A stretch of 64,000 bases of DNA, from contig OZ005648.1 in assembly GCA_963930645.1 (NCBI GenBank), forward strand, positions 3,082,631 to 3,146,630. Direction: 5' to 3'. Of this stretch, positions 1-12,745 are shown piece after piece. The first letter of the stretch is position 1; each line of letters starts with the position of its first letter. The notes under the pieces were generated by a model. It saw only the letters and a list, made by a program, of their open reading frames with translations. It was not told the origin of the DNA and did not search any database. Position numbers and translations under genes: made by a program. Source of the stretch: Salticus scenicus (taxonomy: Eukaryota; Arthropoda; Arachnida; Araneae; Salticidae).

Positions 1-1843
1 ACGCAATCTTCTAAATGTACGCAATTGTGTTTTTCAGGTGTCGCTTTGAAGGAATAGACATGTGCGCAACATGACGTTGCGCAGAAAAAACTTTTTTCCC
101 GTGTGTATTTGCCTCGCATCGGAACTCACACTTTTTCTGTCTTTTTTCACACATTGGATTATGTTAACTTGTGCTTCGACTTCAAATGAAGGTAAGTTCT
201 TTGGAATATGAATGAAATAGCACATGGTTGGAATATTTACCTCAGTATAATCCGGTCCAGACAATTTTTCTGGAGATTATATACATAGGGAACCTGCAAT
301 TAGTAAACTTAATAAAATTTCTATATATTAGTCAATTTAATCAAGCAAAATTTATTTTAATCATTATGTTAATCAGAAATACTGTAATTAAAACATTTAA
401 TTTCTGTTACTTTTAAATATTTATGAAGGTCGATTAACTCCTATATATTTTTAATATTTTTATGATAGTTTAATCTCAAAATTACGGAGGTTCCTAATGG
501 GAAAATTTACATTTTAACTTGTGATTGTGAGACTCTATCGTTATATCTTGATAACTGAAATTGATTTTTGTTTTCAACGAGGAATTTTGTGTGCCACGAA
601 TTGCTTTATGAATAGAATTTCCTATACGAACTTCAACAGATATCTAAATTATAACAAGCCTGAACCAACTAACTTGAAATAATGTTTTTAAGCCCTAAAA
701 TAATGACTTAATTTTTTCTTAAATCACAATTCCAGAACGTGTTTTTTAATTCGTTTGTTATTGTTGACAACTACTACGGCGTTTTATTACCACATTCTTC
801 AAGTAAATTTGTTTCTATTATTTAATTACAGAAAATCGTTATAAAAGATTTAAAAAAAAAAAAAAAAAACTACAATTAATAATTAATGGTGGATTAAAAT
901 CATGGCACTTAACAACTATGGGCGGGGCTTTTGAAATAGGACGTTTCAGGCAATGAATTAATTTTTGATTAAATCGGACATATCTTTCATGGAATTAATT
1001 TGAAATATAAATTTGACCTTGATGTTTCATCTAGGAAAGGGTGAAGAGGTGGTTGCTTTAGATTAAAAAAAAAAAAAAAAAATAGGCATTTAGGAATAAA
1101 CAATTTCATGTTCTTTTACTTACATTGATAACGAATATTGTAAGATAGTAATCCTCAAACATTTTAAGTCGGAAAAGACTTAAAATTCTACAAACAATTG
1201 TAGGTGCCCTATATACAAATTTCGAGAAATATGTTTCACTAAATAATGTAAGTATCTGAAAGGAAAAATCTCAATTTTTTATGTATACATAGACATTTTT
1301 TTTATCGTTTTATATTTAATTGGGTTGAATGTAGAATACTCCCACAAATAGTACGTTGAAAATAACTTTCATTATATTTTCATGTAAACTAAGCTTTAAC
1401 TTTTTTATTGGCATTGACAAGAAAAGCATATATCTTTGTCGCAATAAATAAAGTGAGAACCACTGTCAAGACATTGATATTGAACAAATTGTTCTAGACA
1501 CTCAGTTTAATGAAAACACAGAGAAACGGGATCTGTTTTTCCGAGGCATTAAATGAATATAATTAATAATTTGACCGCTTTTGAGGAATATGTAATCGTT
1601 CGCTAAGTTTTTATTTTTCCAGAATGCACTAAAAATTCAAAATTATGGATTTTTAGCTTGTTGGAGTATAAAGATCAAAAGATTTATTTTCATTAGCATA
1701 TTTATGTTTTTATTCTCAAAATGAAAGAAAAATTATTTTCAAATTATAAAAACTGTGTAGTGAAAAAAGCACTACAATTTTTCCCTCTTCAAAGGCGGTT
1801 AGAGGATGAATTAATGATGAATAACGAAAAAAAAAATTGTACA
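1..1843. other. AT-rich DNA, no gene recognised
   Basis: No reading frame here looks like a conserved protein. Poly-A tracts lie near 850-870 and 1064-1082. A pyrimidine/AG acceptor-like site at about 38 and a GTAAGT donor-like site at 191 bracket an interval with stops in all three plus frames, so it is at most a non-coding exon. The stretch near 280-320 weakly resembles the family C repeat at 9.2-10.2 kb (shared GGGAAC...TAAACTT pattern). Confidence 0.5.
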
Positions 1844-1845
1844 TA

Positions 1846-2279
1846 GGGTAAGTGCTCCAGTGATTGATACTTTTAGAGCAATTTCTGATGTTTTTAATGC
1901 TTTAGTCAGCAGAAACAATTTTTGGAAATCTTAAATTAATATATATGACATGAAAGACTTTGAGAACCACATATATGTTAAAATATATACATTTGATAAT
2001 AATTATTATTTTTTTAAATGAATTTTTATTTTACACATACTCAATGTTCCAGTCATTGACACTGCCAGTTTTTCATTTTACCAATAATTGGCCACCTATG
2101 CTCCAGTGTTTAACACTGATAGTTTTTCATTTTACCAGTAATAGCTATGCTCCACTGTTTGACATACAATGTTGAAATTATTATATATAAAACATTTTCT
2201 TTTATTTTTTACTTATTTATTAAATATTTCGGGGAAGGTGTCAATTACTGGCACATATCAATCACTGGAGCACCTACCC
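1846..2279. mobile_element. Tc1/mariner-type MITE, 434 bp
   Basis: Inverted ends of 24 bp (1846-1869, starting GGGTAAGTGCTCCAG; and 2256-2279) match at 23 positions. They are flanked on both sides by TA (1844-1845 and 2280-2281), the target duplication of the Tc1/mariner superfamily. The interior holds two to three diverged copies of a ~56-bp unit (CCAGTG..TTGACACT..TTTTTCATTTTACCA), which repeats words from the termini. There is no transposase, so it would depend on an autonomous relative. Small frames inside are not real genes. Confidence 0.8.
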
Positions 2280-2281
2280 TA

Positions 2282-3090
2282 CACTGTTAAAAAAATGCAA
2301 TATTGGTGCCAGAAATTCTTTGTCATTACAGAAAAAATACGTTTTGTCAACGTAATTTTTCCGCAATTTACGACATTTTTCTCAAATTACAGAGAACTTC
2401 CGGCAGCAATGCTGCATTTTTTTTTAACAGTGTATATTTTAAGAAATAATAAAAAAAAATTAATATGAGTATTTTTTAACTTATTTCATCATTTTTTTAA
2501 TATTCTCTGATAAAAAAAAATTACCCATTTATTTACTACTATTTATTAATTACTTCCTACAGTTGCTAATTATTTGTATTTAAATAAATTTTACAAACAA
2601 ACAAGCTACATATCTTTATAGCAACATTACTAAACGAAAAGTTTTCTAAATAAATTGGAAAAAAAAAAATGGTAATACAAATAATATGAAACTTTTGTTC
2701 TTTAAACGTTGTTGTTCTGCTTTACGAAATCATTTTCTGCTGAAACTCAAAGTATAAATTGAATTTCTGTTACAGAAGCATCTAACATTAAGGAAAATAA
2801 AATAAAATAAAATAGAAATGTTTCTTATTTTTCTAGATACTATTAAATAAAATTCAAAGATTCTTTTTCTTTTTTTTATATACGTAATAATATTATAAAG
2901 CAAATTAGGTAAAAAAGAATAAGGTCGGCTTAAAGAATGATTATAGATTACAAAACATATACTTTACTAGAAGTATATCAAAAATATTTTTTTTTTAAAG
3001 TTTGCAATTTTAATCTTAGGTTATATAAAAGGCAAATATATTATTTATTTTAATAAAAATATAGAAATATACTTTTGTTATAATACTAAA
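2282..3090. other. AT-rich DNA, nothing recognised
   Basis: The stretch consists of short A and T runs with no conserved reading frame and no clear inverted or tandem structure. Confidence 0.6.
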
Positions 3091-3096
3091 AGCCTA

Positions 3097-3560
3097 CAGC
3101 GACCAGCTGGTTCGCTATCCTTGAAAAATCTGACAGTAACAAACTCTCGCTTGGTAGCGCCTGCGGCAAATAGCTTTATTGAAAATTTTAACTATAGTAA
3201 ATACTCGCTCGGTAGCGCCTGCGGTGCCCTCTCCCCGTTTCAATATCTAAAACAGCCTATTCGCTGACTGTGTAAATGATCTTCGGAAATTTCTGACCAT
3301 AGCAAAGTCCCGCTCGATGACGACTGCGGTGCCTTCTCCCATTTTTAGAACTTACAACAGCTTACTTGCTCATAGTGCAAATAGCTTTGAAAATTCTAAC
3401 TGTAACAAATTTCCGCTCAGTGGCGACTACGGTACCCCTTTACGTTTCATGATTTAAAATAGCCTGTTCACTCACCGTGTAAAGAACCTTTGAAAATTCT
3501 GATCGTACCAAATCCTTAGCCCGGTGGCGCCTACGGTTTCTTAATCCACCCCCATGATAA
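3097..3560. repeat. Degenerate 104-bp tandem repeat, GC-enriched
   Basis: The anchor GAAAATTCTGAC..GTA recurs at about 3123, 3181, 3285, 3389 and 3492. Spacings are 58, 104, 104 and 103 bp. Each unit carries a CTCGCTCGGTGGCGCCTGCGG-like block followed by CCCTCTCCC and AAAACAGCCT..TTCGCT. The first unit lacks about 46 internal bases, which explains the 58-bp spacing. The block is clearly more GC-rich than its flanks. Similar words (GGCCTACAGCGGTCA) recur near 3650, so the element may extend to about 3670. No coding frame is preserved. Confidence 0.8.
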
Positions 3561-3694
3561 TCTAATTCCTCTATTCAAAATTTAATTTTTTGCGTAAATA
3601 CGGGCTAAGACCTCCTAGAAAGATTCCCGCGAAGGGCACTTCCCCTCAGGCCTACAGCGGTCAATTGGCCTTATTCCTTACAACCAACCCAAAT

Positions 3695-4017
3695 ATAATC
3701 ATAATTAGAATTGGAGATATTGAAACTTTAAAATAGCAAAGTGCCATCTGGCGACAAATATTTGCAACATGTACTCTTTAATTCCATTTCAAATAATTTT
3801 TATTATACTTTTTATTAACTTTTATATTGTTCATATTACTTTATGAAATTATGTTAATTAGAAGCTGAGATACAAAAGTAATATAAACATTGTTATAAAA
3901 AGATTTGTGTCTGACTTTTTCGTGGTTGCCTCCGAAACTTACGTTTTTCTGCACTAAATACGGTTAAAAATCCTTAATATGAGATGTGAGTGGAGTATCG
4001 GAATTTGAAAGTCTGCA

Positions 4018-4048
<31 letters not shown>

Positions 4049-4370
4049 GTTCCGGGATTTCCGTGCTTTTCTCTGAAACTTCCGCACGGAATTTAACGGC
4101 TTATATCAGTTTAAAAGTCCAAAATAAAAAAATTTTAAAATATATTTCGAGTGATGTATTATAAGTAGTTTATATTGTAATAAAGGCGTTCAGGGTTTTC
4201 CGTGGTTTTCTCTGAAACTCTTGTACGGCATTTAACGACTTATATCAGTTTAAAAGTCCACAATAAAATATAATTCGAATGATGTATTATAAGTAATTTA
4301 GCATAGTTAGAATTGGAGACATTGAAATTTTAAAATATTAATGTACCATCTGCCGGTCGCAGAAATTTTT
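3695..4370. repeat. Diverged direct-repeat cluster
   Basis: A segment near 3700-3750 (GTTAGAATTGGAGATATTGAAA-like, then ACCATCTGGCG) recurs near 4307-4360. Between them, a ~137-bp unit beginning AAGGTGTTCCGGGATTTCCGTG (about 4046) recurs as AAGGCGTTCAGGGTTTTCCGTG (about 4183). Both copies continue through TTATATCAGTTTAAAAGTCC and GATGTATTATAAGTA. A (TA)n tract at 4019-4043 separates them from a weaker upstream relative near 3920. No coding potential is seen. Confidence 0.65.
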
Positions 4371-6055
4371 TAAATAACATATAAAATAGTGAAATTGTGA
4401 TATATTTATAGAAGATGGTTTATTTATTTCTGGTATACACTGTATATTTATCAACCATTCATAATAACCATTCATAATTTTCATCAATCATTCATAACTA
4501 AACTTATAAAACGAAAAATGCGAATTCAGTTTTCTAATCATGATGTCTAGTCTAAAATTGATTTCAAACCATAATTATTCCAACATTTGAAGTATTATGC
4601 AACTGTAAAGCAAATTTAGTTATTTTTAATTATTTTTAAATATATTAATTTAAATATTAAAAAATAATTGTATGTGAAAATATAATTATATACATATAGT
4701 TTTTATATATATTGATATATATATACTTTAAATGTTCATAATCGGAGATTCCATGAACAATAAAAAAGCACTAGCGACACATTATGTCAGTAATTTTTAT
4801 AGATCAGTCAAATCTAAGAGTCTGTATAAAACGACACTATCAAGTTTTATATCTGATGTTAGATAAAGAAAACATAAGAATATTTAGTATTTAAAAGTTG
4901 GGGTAACATTGACGCAGATTATGAAATGCAAAAAATTAGGAAAAAAATATAAAATAATGTTTTTTTTTTTTTTTTTTTTTTTATGTGCATTATTTATCTT
5001 TAAAAGAATTTTTATAATAAATATAAAATTTTAACAGCGTTTCGGTTTTTGGTTTTGATGTTTAAAAAAAAAAAAAAAAAAAAGTTTTGGGAATGATAGC
5101 CAGATTTTACATTACTCAAAATTTCAGGCATAAGTAACATTCATTTTGTATATTTCTCTAGAATCAAGAAGAGATTTTAACGAGTACTTGAAAATGTTGT
5201 AAAGAACTTTGACAGAATTGATGAAACAAATGCAATTTATTAAATTTTGTATAAAATGAAATGTAGTAACAATATCAAAATAAAATTAATAAAAATTGAA
5301 GTAATAAAAATAAAAAGGTATGTAAAATGAATTAATGAAAAAATTATTTAGGAAAAATTTACTAAATTGAATTTATAAAAATTATCTTTTTCAAACCAAT
5401 ACAAACTTACGCTTTTAAAATAAATATGAGAATAAAATTAATAGATCCTATTTATCATTCTATATAGAAATGAATTATTCGATTTGTTAAGCGATTAATA
5501 TACGTTATAAATACTTTTCATGTGTTAATAACTTAGAATTATAAAAAATTTCATAAATATATATGTGGTTTCCAGTGGGTTGTGGGCGTTTAAGAACTTT
5601 AAGAACAATACTAATTCTATTATTTACTAATTACTTAAAATTTAATAAAGAAAGTTAAAATATATTACAATATTTACAGGAATGCTGATGAGCATTAAAA
5701 TTGATTATCCAAAGTGAGTTCAACAGTTCGTCAAATTAATCATAATTCGTCACATAAATAAATCACCTAGTACAATAAATTCGTCGAACATGAAAACCGA
5801 AGTTTATAAACAAGCCTTGCACCCGTCTCGTGTGCAGCTTTGTCAAACTTTCCGTCGAAAACTCAATCTCTATCCTCCCAGCGCTCTTAGCAGTGGCATG
5901 TTAAGGAAACAGCGTCACTCACGTCATCAGTATGCATTTCCTCTCATCTTCTGATACTCAGTCACATGATCAGCTAGCTAGGATTCAGCAGCCGCGGGAA
6001 GCAAGGTTAGGGGAAAAGAAAGATCTTGCTACTATATATATATATATATATTATA
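4371..6055. other. AT-rich spacer with a small GC-richer patch
   Basis: Mostly low-complexity A/T with runs at 4961-4982 (T) and 5067-5083 (A). A relatively GC-rich 200-bp patch at about 5810-6010 is free of long frames and contains CAGTCACATGATCA-like words similar to the terminus of the 18.5-kb inverted element. No promoter or exon can be supported. A (TA)n tract at about 6033-6050 abuts the next element. Confidence 0.5.
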
Positions 6056-6256
6056 CATTAAAATTGCTACACCAAGAAGGAATAATAATAACGGAATGAA
6101 ATTTGTTGGACACATACATTATAGTAGGAAGAACAATTGATTAAAATTTCAGGAAATTTGGAGTAATATGAACTGAGAAAACAGTACATAAAGCAGCGAC
6201 CTCTGTGAGTAATAACAGCACATATCTGCCTAGGCATTGAATCGAACAGCGATTGG

Positions 6257-6790
6257 ATGACATGTACTGGTAGAGCACTTCATGAAGTTTTAACACGATG
6301 CCACAATTCATCGATCAAAGTTACTGGTGAGTGGTGGGGGCCAGTCGCTTTTCAACGATTAAACAGTCATTTTCATTGGTGCAAGATCAGGAGAACGCGC
6401 TGGCCAGAGCAACAGTCGAACACATTCGGCATCAATGAACGTCCAGACAATATGGACAACTTGCGGTCGTGCATTGTCCTGCTTAAATGTTGCGCTTCGG
6501 AGGCCTTAAACAAAGGCAGAACGATGGGCCTTAACTCGTCAGAAATGTAATGGCTGGTATTCAGAGTGGCGGGAATGAAAACAAGAAGTGACCGGGACGT
6601 GTATCCAATGGTACCACATACCATCAGTCCAGGCGCCATTAATGTGTGATCAACGATGAACCTGGACGCAGGAATGGCGTGAAGTCACTTTTCAGACAAA
6701 TCACAATCCTGTTTACAGCATCAAGATTGCCTTATCCGTATTTAACGGCATTATGAATAATGCACATTGCCAGCTGGGATTCGACATCAT
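6257..6790 (-). pseudogene. Tc1-like transposase, C-terminal half, broken
   Basis: Read on the minus strand, the degenerate frame gives LMVCGTIGYTSRS, then ISDELRP, then a DNARPQVV block and WPARSPDLAPMK. These are the conserved order of the C-terminal DDE region of Tc1-family transposases: the second catalytic Asp lies in the DNARPH motif, and the third acidic residue follows SPDL.P. In this copy the expected Ile-Glu after the Pro is Met-Lys, so the third catalytic residue is lost. Stops and frameshifts interrupt the frame. A recognisable tail (IQSLFDSMPRR-like) follows. The N-terminal DNA-binding half is absent. Confidence 0.8.
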
Positions 6791-6809
6791 CATACTGCCC
6801 ATCATTCGC

Positions 6810-7250
6810 AATGATGTTATGGGTTACCATTGGATACACGTCTCGATTACTTCATGTTCGTATTCTTAACACTCTGAACAGCGGCCATTAAATTTCTGAT
6901 GAGTTAAGGCCCACCCCTACGCCCTGTATTGGAGGCCTCCGTAGCGCAAAATTTAAGCAAGATAATGCACGACCGCAAGTTGTTTGTATTGTCCGGACTT
7001 TCTTTGATACAGAATGTGTTCGACTGTTGCTCTGGCCGGCGCGTTCTCCTGATCTCGCACCAATGAAAATGACTGTTTAATCGTTGAAAAGCGACTGGCC
7101 CTCTTCCACTCACCAGTAACTTCAATCGATAAATTGTGGCATCGTGTCAAAACTTCATGAAGTGCTCTAGCCGTACATGTCATCCAATCGCTGTTCGATT
7201 CAATGCCTAGGCAGATATGTGCTGATATTGCTCACAGAGGTCGCTGCTTT
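6810..7250 (+). pseudogene. Tc1-like transposase, C-terminal half, mirror copy
   Basis: The plus strand encodes GTIGYTSR, LNTLNSGH-stop-ISDELRP, then DNARPQVVCIVRTF and LLLWPARSPDLAPMK, in the same order as the minus-strand copy on the left. It shares the Glu-to-Lys change after SPDLAPM and a stop soon after (MTV-stop). These shared lesions show that both arms derive from an already dead copy, not from independent active insertions. Downstream, LWHRV and SLFDSMPR-like words remain in shifted frames before the terminal inverted repeat. Confidence 0.8.
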
Positions 7251-7384
7251 AAGTACTGATTTCTCAGTACATATTTCTCCAAATTTCCTGAAATTTTAAT
7301 CAATTGTTTTTCCTACTATAATGTATGTGTCCAACAAATTTCATTCCGTTATTATTATTCCTTCTTGGTGTAGCAATTTTAATG

Positions 7385-7944
7385 GCCAGTAGTATATATA
7401 TATATGAATTTAACAGTAATGAGCTTATTAATGTTTCTAGAAAACTGGTTAAATTAAAAAAAAAAAAAAAAGAAAAAAAAATTAAACTTTTTGAAATTTA
7501 ATTAAATAATTTAAACTATATGCATATTATCTCGCTTTAACATTATTATAGTTTAGCAATATACTCCAAATATATTTGGGTATCACTTTGTGTGTTCATT
7601 GATAAATTAACGTTGATTTTTTAAAATTTTTATTTAATTTAATTTTTTATGTTTTAATGCTAAAAAAACATATTTATTTCAAAAATAACTCTTTAACGAA
7701 ACCACAAAGTAAGTCCCAAATATTGTCTAAGTATATTGTCTGAGAATAATAATGTAAAATATAGGGAAATAATTAAAAGTTAGTTAGCAGGGCGTATTTT
7801 AAAAATTTTCAAAAAATTAAAAAAGAAAAAATATTATTTTATTTTGTTAAATTTAAATATTTTCTGTAGAATTTTAAATTACTTAATCTTTTTATATTTT
7901 AATGCATATGTATGTAAGTTTTCATAACTCCAAGACATTTATTT

Positions 7945-7996
<52 letters not shown>

Positions 7997-9193
7997 TTAC
8001 TATTCCTTTAATATAATTTTCATCTTTCATATCTACTTCCTACAGAAATTTTGAAAATGTCAGAATTTTTCATTGCATTGCAAAAGTATTATTGACTTTT
8101 CGAAAATTCTTCAGATGATGATACAACACGAAATAGAAAATTCATCCGTAAAAGAGAATTATTTTAAAATATATATCTTATACATTTAGAAAATGGGTAT
8201 ATATATACATTAATTATTATTATTATTATTTTGCATGGATGATCTTTCAGAAATTTTATACAAATTTAGAGAAAACTGTTAAAAATTATTTCAGTTTTAA
8301 ACTTTTTCTTATCGTTTAACTTCAACATTCATATTCCATTTCGGCAAACCGATGGTACAAAGAAAAAATATTTTTGTTTTCATGCTTTAATAATTTTATT
8401 AAAGTAATTTATTGTATTCGAAAATACATACAAATACATATGAAAAGGTCTTTTATTAGTAACTACTATACGAAATATTTTGCTACTAAAGTGCGTAACA
8501 GTAATGTAGGATCATACAAAATATCACAAAGATATTCGGAAATATAATATCGAAGTCAATATAAAGAATAAAGAAAGAAATGAAATAAGAAAAGAATAAC
8601 AGTCAAGGAATAGAAAAACCTTACACTATTTACAGAGATCAAGGTACATACGAAAATATTTAAGAAAAAGTATAAAATAAAAATTATTTTCTACATACTA
8701 CTTCAAAAATACCTACTAAGTATGCTGAGTTTTTTAATGCTGATAATTTCTAAGATTGTCGATAATAAAAAGCTAAATTTAATAGTGTCTAGCTAACGGT
8801 GTATTTTCTAGTTCATTCGGATAATTGATTCTAAAAATGTTAAGTAAAAATTTCATTTTAATTTTAAAATTATTTAAAAGAAAAAAAAATGTTAAAAATA
8901 AAAAATATATATTTAATATTTAATTATTTAAAAATAAGTAAATATATTTATTTTTATATCTAAAAAAATGAACGTGCAAACTTTTTTCTTTTTTTAATTG
9001 AAAAAAAAATCGTTCTGAAAAAATAGAACAGCTTAGTAGGGAACCCCCATGCGAAATTTCAAATCTGGCACCGAATTATCTCGGGCGTTTCTCGCCAAGG
9101 TTATTACTTACACGATTGCGATACCCATTTTAATTCATTGCCAAAATAGCAACAAAATTATAACACGAAAGAAAAATCATGCAGCACGCATTG
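7385..9193. other. AT-rich spacer with (TA)n microsatellite
   Basis: No gene is seen. A long (TA)n tract runs at about 7950-7992. At 9043-9180 a segment (GCGAAATTTCAAAT.TGGCACCGAA, then GGGCGTTTCTCGCCAAGG) is a diverged inverted copy of sequence at 12640-12735, marking a dispersed repeat. Confidence 0.55.
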
Positions 9194-10243
9194 TTTAACA
9201 CTTTCCAACTGTACTTAATTGTTGTATCGAATAACTTTTAATCTGAAAAAGTTAATCATATCATATTCTATACAAAACAATATTTTAGAATATTAAAAAT
9301 ACATGTAAATGTTTTTATAATTTTTACAATAAAAAGATTTTAAATATAACTTAAAAAATATTCTGTCCTAAAACTTAATCCATTGACTTTTTTTTTGTTG
9401 TTGTTGTTGTTATTGTTGTTGTTGTATCTGTAAACAAACTAGTTGCAAACAAACTAGTTGCACAGGATCTACTAATGTCATTTTGAATAGGGAACATTCC
9501 ATAGTAAACTTGATTGTATCATTTTTTTTTAAATCTAAAAATATTTACCGACGCTAGGAGCCGGGAACAAACAGATAGAAAGGTAGACAATCGGACAGAC
9601 AGATACACAAATTGAAATCATATTCCCACTAAAAATATAAGAAAGTGTTAAAACGCTTAATGTAAACGAAAGTGCAAATTTTTATTAATAGCTCTTAATG
9701 TAACTGAATATTTTTGTGTGGCCCTTTAAATCTAATGCTAATCATACTATATTATATAGAAGGCACTCTTTTGTGCATACGAATGATTTATTTCTATTGC
9801 ATTAAGCTTTGTGCAAAGTAAAATTATTTAAATTTGGTTTATAAAAATAACTCTCACAGAACGCAATGCTTTGGAATACTTTCAAGTGCCCTTGTACACA
9901 AGAAAGTTATAAATGTACTCCATTTTACATAGGAAACATCCGAAAGGGAACTTGAATAACATATTAAAATTTCATTAAAGTTTCTATACAGTAAAGGTAT
10001 TAAAGTATGGTTTATAGAAACTCCTCTCATAGAACACAAAGCTTTCGAATATTTTTGGGTGCCAATGTACACAAACCAGTAGAGGTATAAACTCCATTTT
10101 CAATAGGGAACATCCGATAGTAAACTTGAATAACATATATTAGTTTCAAGAAATTCCATATACATTTACGGGAGTTAGAGCGCGGACAGACAGACAAACC
10201 GAAGTTTTTAAAACACTTTTCAACCTTGTTGGAAAGTGTTAAA
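9194..10243. mobile_element. Family C repeat element with 16-bp inverted ends
   Basis: TTTAACACTTTCCAAC at 9194-9209 is repeated exactly in inverse at 10228-10243. The interior carries tandem copies of a unit containing AGAACGCAA..GCTTT.GAATA, TGTACACAA, ATAGGGAACAT and TAAACTTGAATAACATAT. The two clearest copies, anchored at 9859 and 10032, are 173 bp apart, and a more diverged copy lies around 9440-9660. The right end forms a hairpin (ACACTTTTC...GGAAAGTGT, 10213-10239). A (TTG)n tract lies at 9397-9425. No protein is encoded. A fragment of the same family is at 34.66-34.88 kb. Confidence 0.65.
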
Positions 10244-10645
10244 AACCGCCAAGGAACTGCTATGCTGAAGCTGTTTGGAAGTAATTTCAAGAAATGAATA
10301 TAGTAACCAATGGTAGGGAGTGAGATACAGTTACTGCATACTTTTATATGGAAAAATAGATTAAAATAAGACCTGTCATACGAAATTCTAAATTCTAAAA
10401 ATATAAGTAAGTTTTTTTTTTTTTTTAAATCTGCTAATATACTTATATATTTTTTAAAAGTTTATAATTGCATATCGCATTTTTGATTAACTTTTAATAA
10501 AGACGTTAGAATTCCAAAATATTGATGTAGATTTCTGAGAAGTTTTTCGATAGATTCTGAAGCAACACTCTAGAAGAATATTAATGAGAAAACCAAAATC
10601 GAATTCTTGAGTCAAATAATTTACAAAATTCCGACAAGGAGATAA

Positions 10646-10710
<65 letters not shown>

Positions 10711-12348
10711 CATTAAATTTAATTATCAAAATCATTAAATTTAATCATTAAAATTTAATTTTTAACGGAAAAATGAATTTTTCTAGGAATTTCACAAAGT
10801 TAATGTGTGTTCCCTATTTAAAGACTTTCATGTGATATTTGGATCTTCACATATACTGTTCACATTGACAATTTTTTCCTCAACACAGCAATTCTTTTAA
10901 TGATTTGAAGAGACTTTTAATAAGTGTAAAATTGCAATGGAATTGCTTAAGAATTTCTTCATTAGTTTTACTATCAAGCTTTGCTTACTTTACTGGTCAC
11001 TGTATTTGAATGATTAATAAAAAAGAAAGAATATTTTTATATCGCCTTACGAACAAAAACTAAAAAGAAAATATATTGCTCAAAACCTTGAACAGGACAT
11101 CTTCCTCACTGCAAAATCCCCGGTCTGTACTCCAGTTTCGAGCAACTGTGTATCACTATTGTCCATGATCTGTGGGTGTTTATCGGATGACATGAAAAAA
11201 AAAAATAATAAATAAATAAAATCAGACAATATCGAAAAATAAAATCTAAATAACGCTTTATATTTAAATCGCACTTATATATGAACGAGACCATACGGAC
11301 TACACATAGTCACGTTATTTCCTATAGTGTATTTGATTTATCCAGTCGTAAATTTAAAGACAAATATAGTATTACAATATGCTACATGCGTTATTTCAGC
11401 CGTATGGGACAACTAATAATATATATATATATATATATATAAATATTTACAATTTTGGAATATTTTATTTCGTTATATTTATTTTATAAATAATTTGAAT
11501 TAATCAAAATATTTGTACACGCATACCAGCCCCTTTATGTATATGTTAAATTAGCATATTAGTTGGTATATATATATAAAAAAATAATAAAATAAATATG
11601 TAAACCTGGTCGTGGTATAGCCTTATTATAGCTCCGCCTTGTCAACTTTTGAATTTTTGTTGTTATTTTTGCAATGGATATATATATATACATTAATAAC
11701 TTCTTGTATAAAAAATCTAGGGTGACTCCATAGAACTTTCTGAATTTTAGATAACTAACGGTTGTTTAAACTAATGGATTTGCAGCTCGGGAGCCTCCAA
11801 CTACTAAATGGATCAATCATTACTCAGCAGATAATTTTTATTTATTTCATATTATTTAAAATAATTATATATATATATATATGTAATATAAAAACACACA
11901 TACATATAACATGATTAACTCGATACATAACCAGATATGTTTCTGAACTTCCTGTTTTATCTACCTGTTTATATATGTCTGTATGAAACAAAGTTGGAAG
12001 AGTTTGCGCAAAACAGAAGAATGATATAAAAAAAATCCAAACATTATTTTTTTGCTAAACTGTTGCTGAATAATTTTGAATTCATTCGTATTCTATTCAT
12101 TTCCATTACTATTTTGTTGTTGTGCTATAATTTAAAGAAACAGCTGGAATAAAACCAAGAGAGCTATATTTGCGTAATCTTTCTTTTAGGAGAGATTGTG
12201 TTTAATCATAATTACAATTAAATTGTTAACGATAATAAACGCATTTAAATGACATTGTTATAATATTTTTCTATTAGGAGTGGCTATTTCAATTTAATAA
12301 TAATTATAATAATAAAAAACCAGAAAAATATAAGAAATTAAAAAAGAA
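10244..12348. other. AT-rich spacer with long (TA)n
   Basis: No conserved frame is present. The main feature is an uninterrupted (TA)n of more than 50 bp at about 10650-10705, with shorter ones near 11420 and 11870. The minus-strand frame across the first is only repeated Ile-Tyr and is not a gene. Confidence 0.6.
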
Positions 12349-12745
12349 TTAAAGAATTTTATTTAACGGTAAAAAATCAGAAATAAAAAAACGAGTCGAA
12401 ACGAAAATTGGGTGTGTACTATTAAACATCATAACAGTCTGAAAGTTAAATTTGCAGCATTCTATGACAATTCTTTTTTGAGTTATGCCAGATACAGAAT
12501 CGATTTCGCAAATCATAACTACAATACTTATTTTACATATAATATTCGGAAAGTAAAAAGGAGAATTTTTTGAGGGTACGGCTTGAGTACAGGACCTCCG
12601 CACGATTTTAAAATTTTTGTTGTCAATTTCGGGAATAATTAAAATGACTATCGCAATTGCGTATATAAAGATTTCGGCGAGAAACGCTTGAGCTACTTCG
12701 GTGCCAAATTTCAAATTTCGCGCAAGGGGTCCTACACTAAAGTCG
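12349..12745 (-). repeat. Dispersed repeat, family A relative (minus strand)
   Basis: On the minus strand the sequence runs through GCGAAATTTGAAATTTGGCA, then GCGTTTCTCGCCGAA, then TTTTTACTTTCCGAA...AAGTATTG, which matches the head of the family A element at 28.9 kb. The 12640-12735 part is an inverted, diverged copy of 9043-9180. A 121-residue minus-strand frame spans the repeat. It has no recognisable domain and is probably fortuitous. Confidence 0.55.

Larger units (their letters stand above)
6057..7384. mobile_element. Fold-back pair of Tc1-like transposon 3' halves
   Basis: The outer ~70 bp on each side (AAAATTGCTACACCAAGAAGG... and its complement ending at 7384) match almost perfectly. 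The arms stay similar inward to about 6815. Each arm is the 3' half of a Tc1-like transposon, the left on the minus strand and the right on the plus strand, meeting near 6790-6815. The 5' half of the transposase is missing from both. The outer right end reads CTACTGGCCATTAAAATTGC on the minus strand, as expected for a Tc1-type terminus. This arrangement could come from two insertions or from one inverted duplication. Confidence 0.8.

Noticed and set aside
38..190. Possible exon with acceptor-like TTTTTCAG and donor-like GTAAGT
   Set aside because: All three plus-strand frames contain early stops and no codon bias is visible; such site pairs are common in AT-rich DNA.
12349..12714. 121-residue minus-strand frame as a gene
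   Set aside because: It lies entirely inside a dispersed repeat whose inverted copy at 9.1 kb does not keep the frame, and no domain is recognisable.
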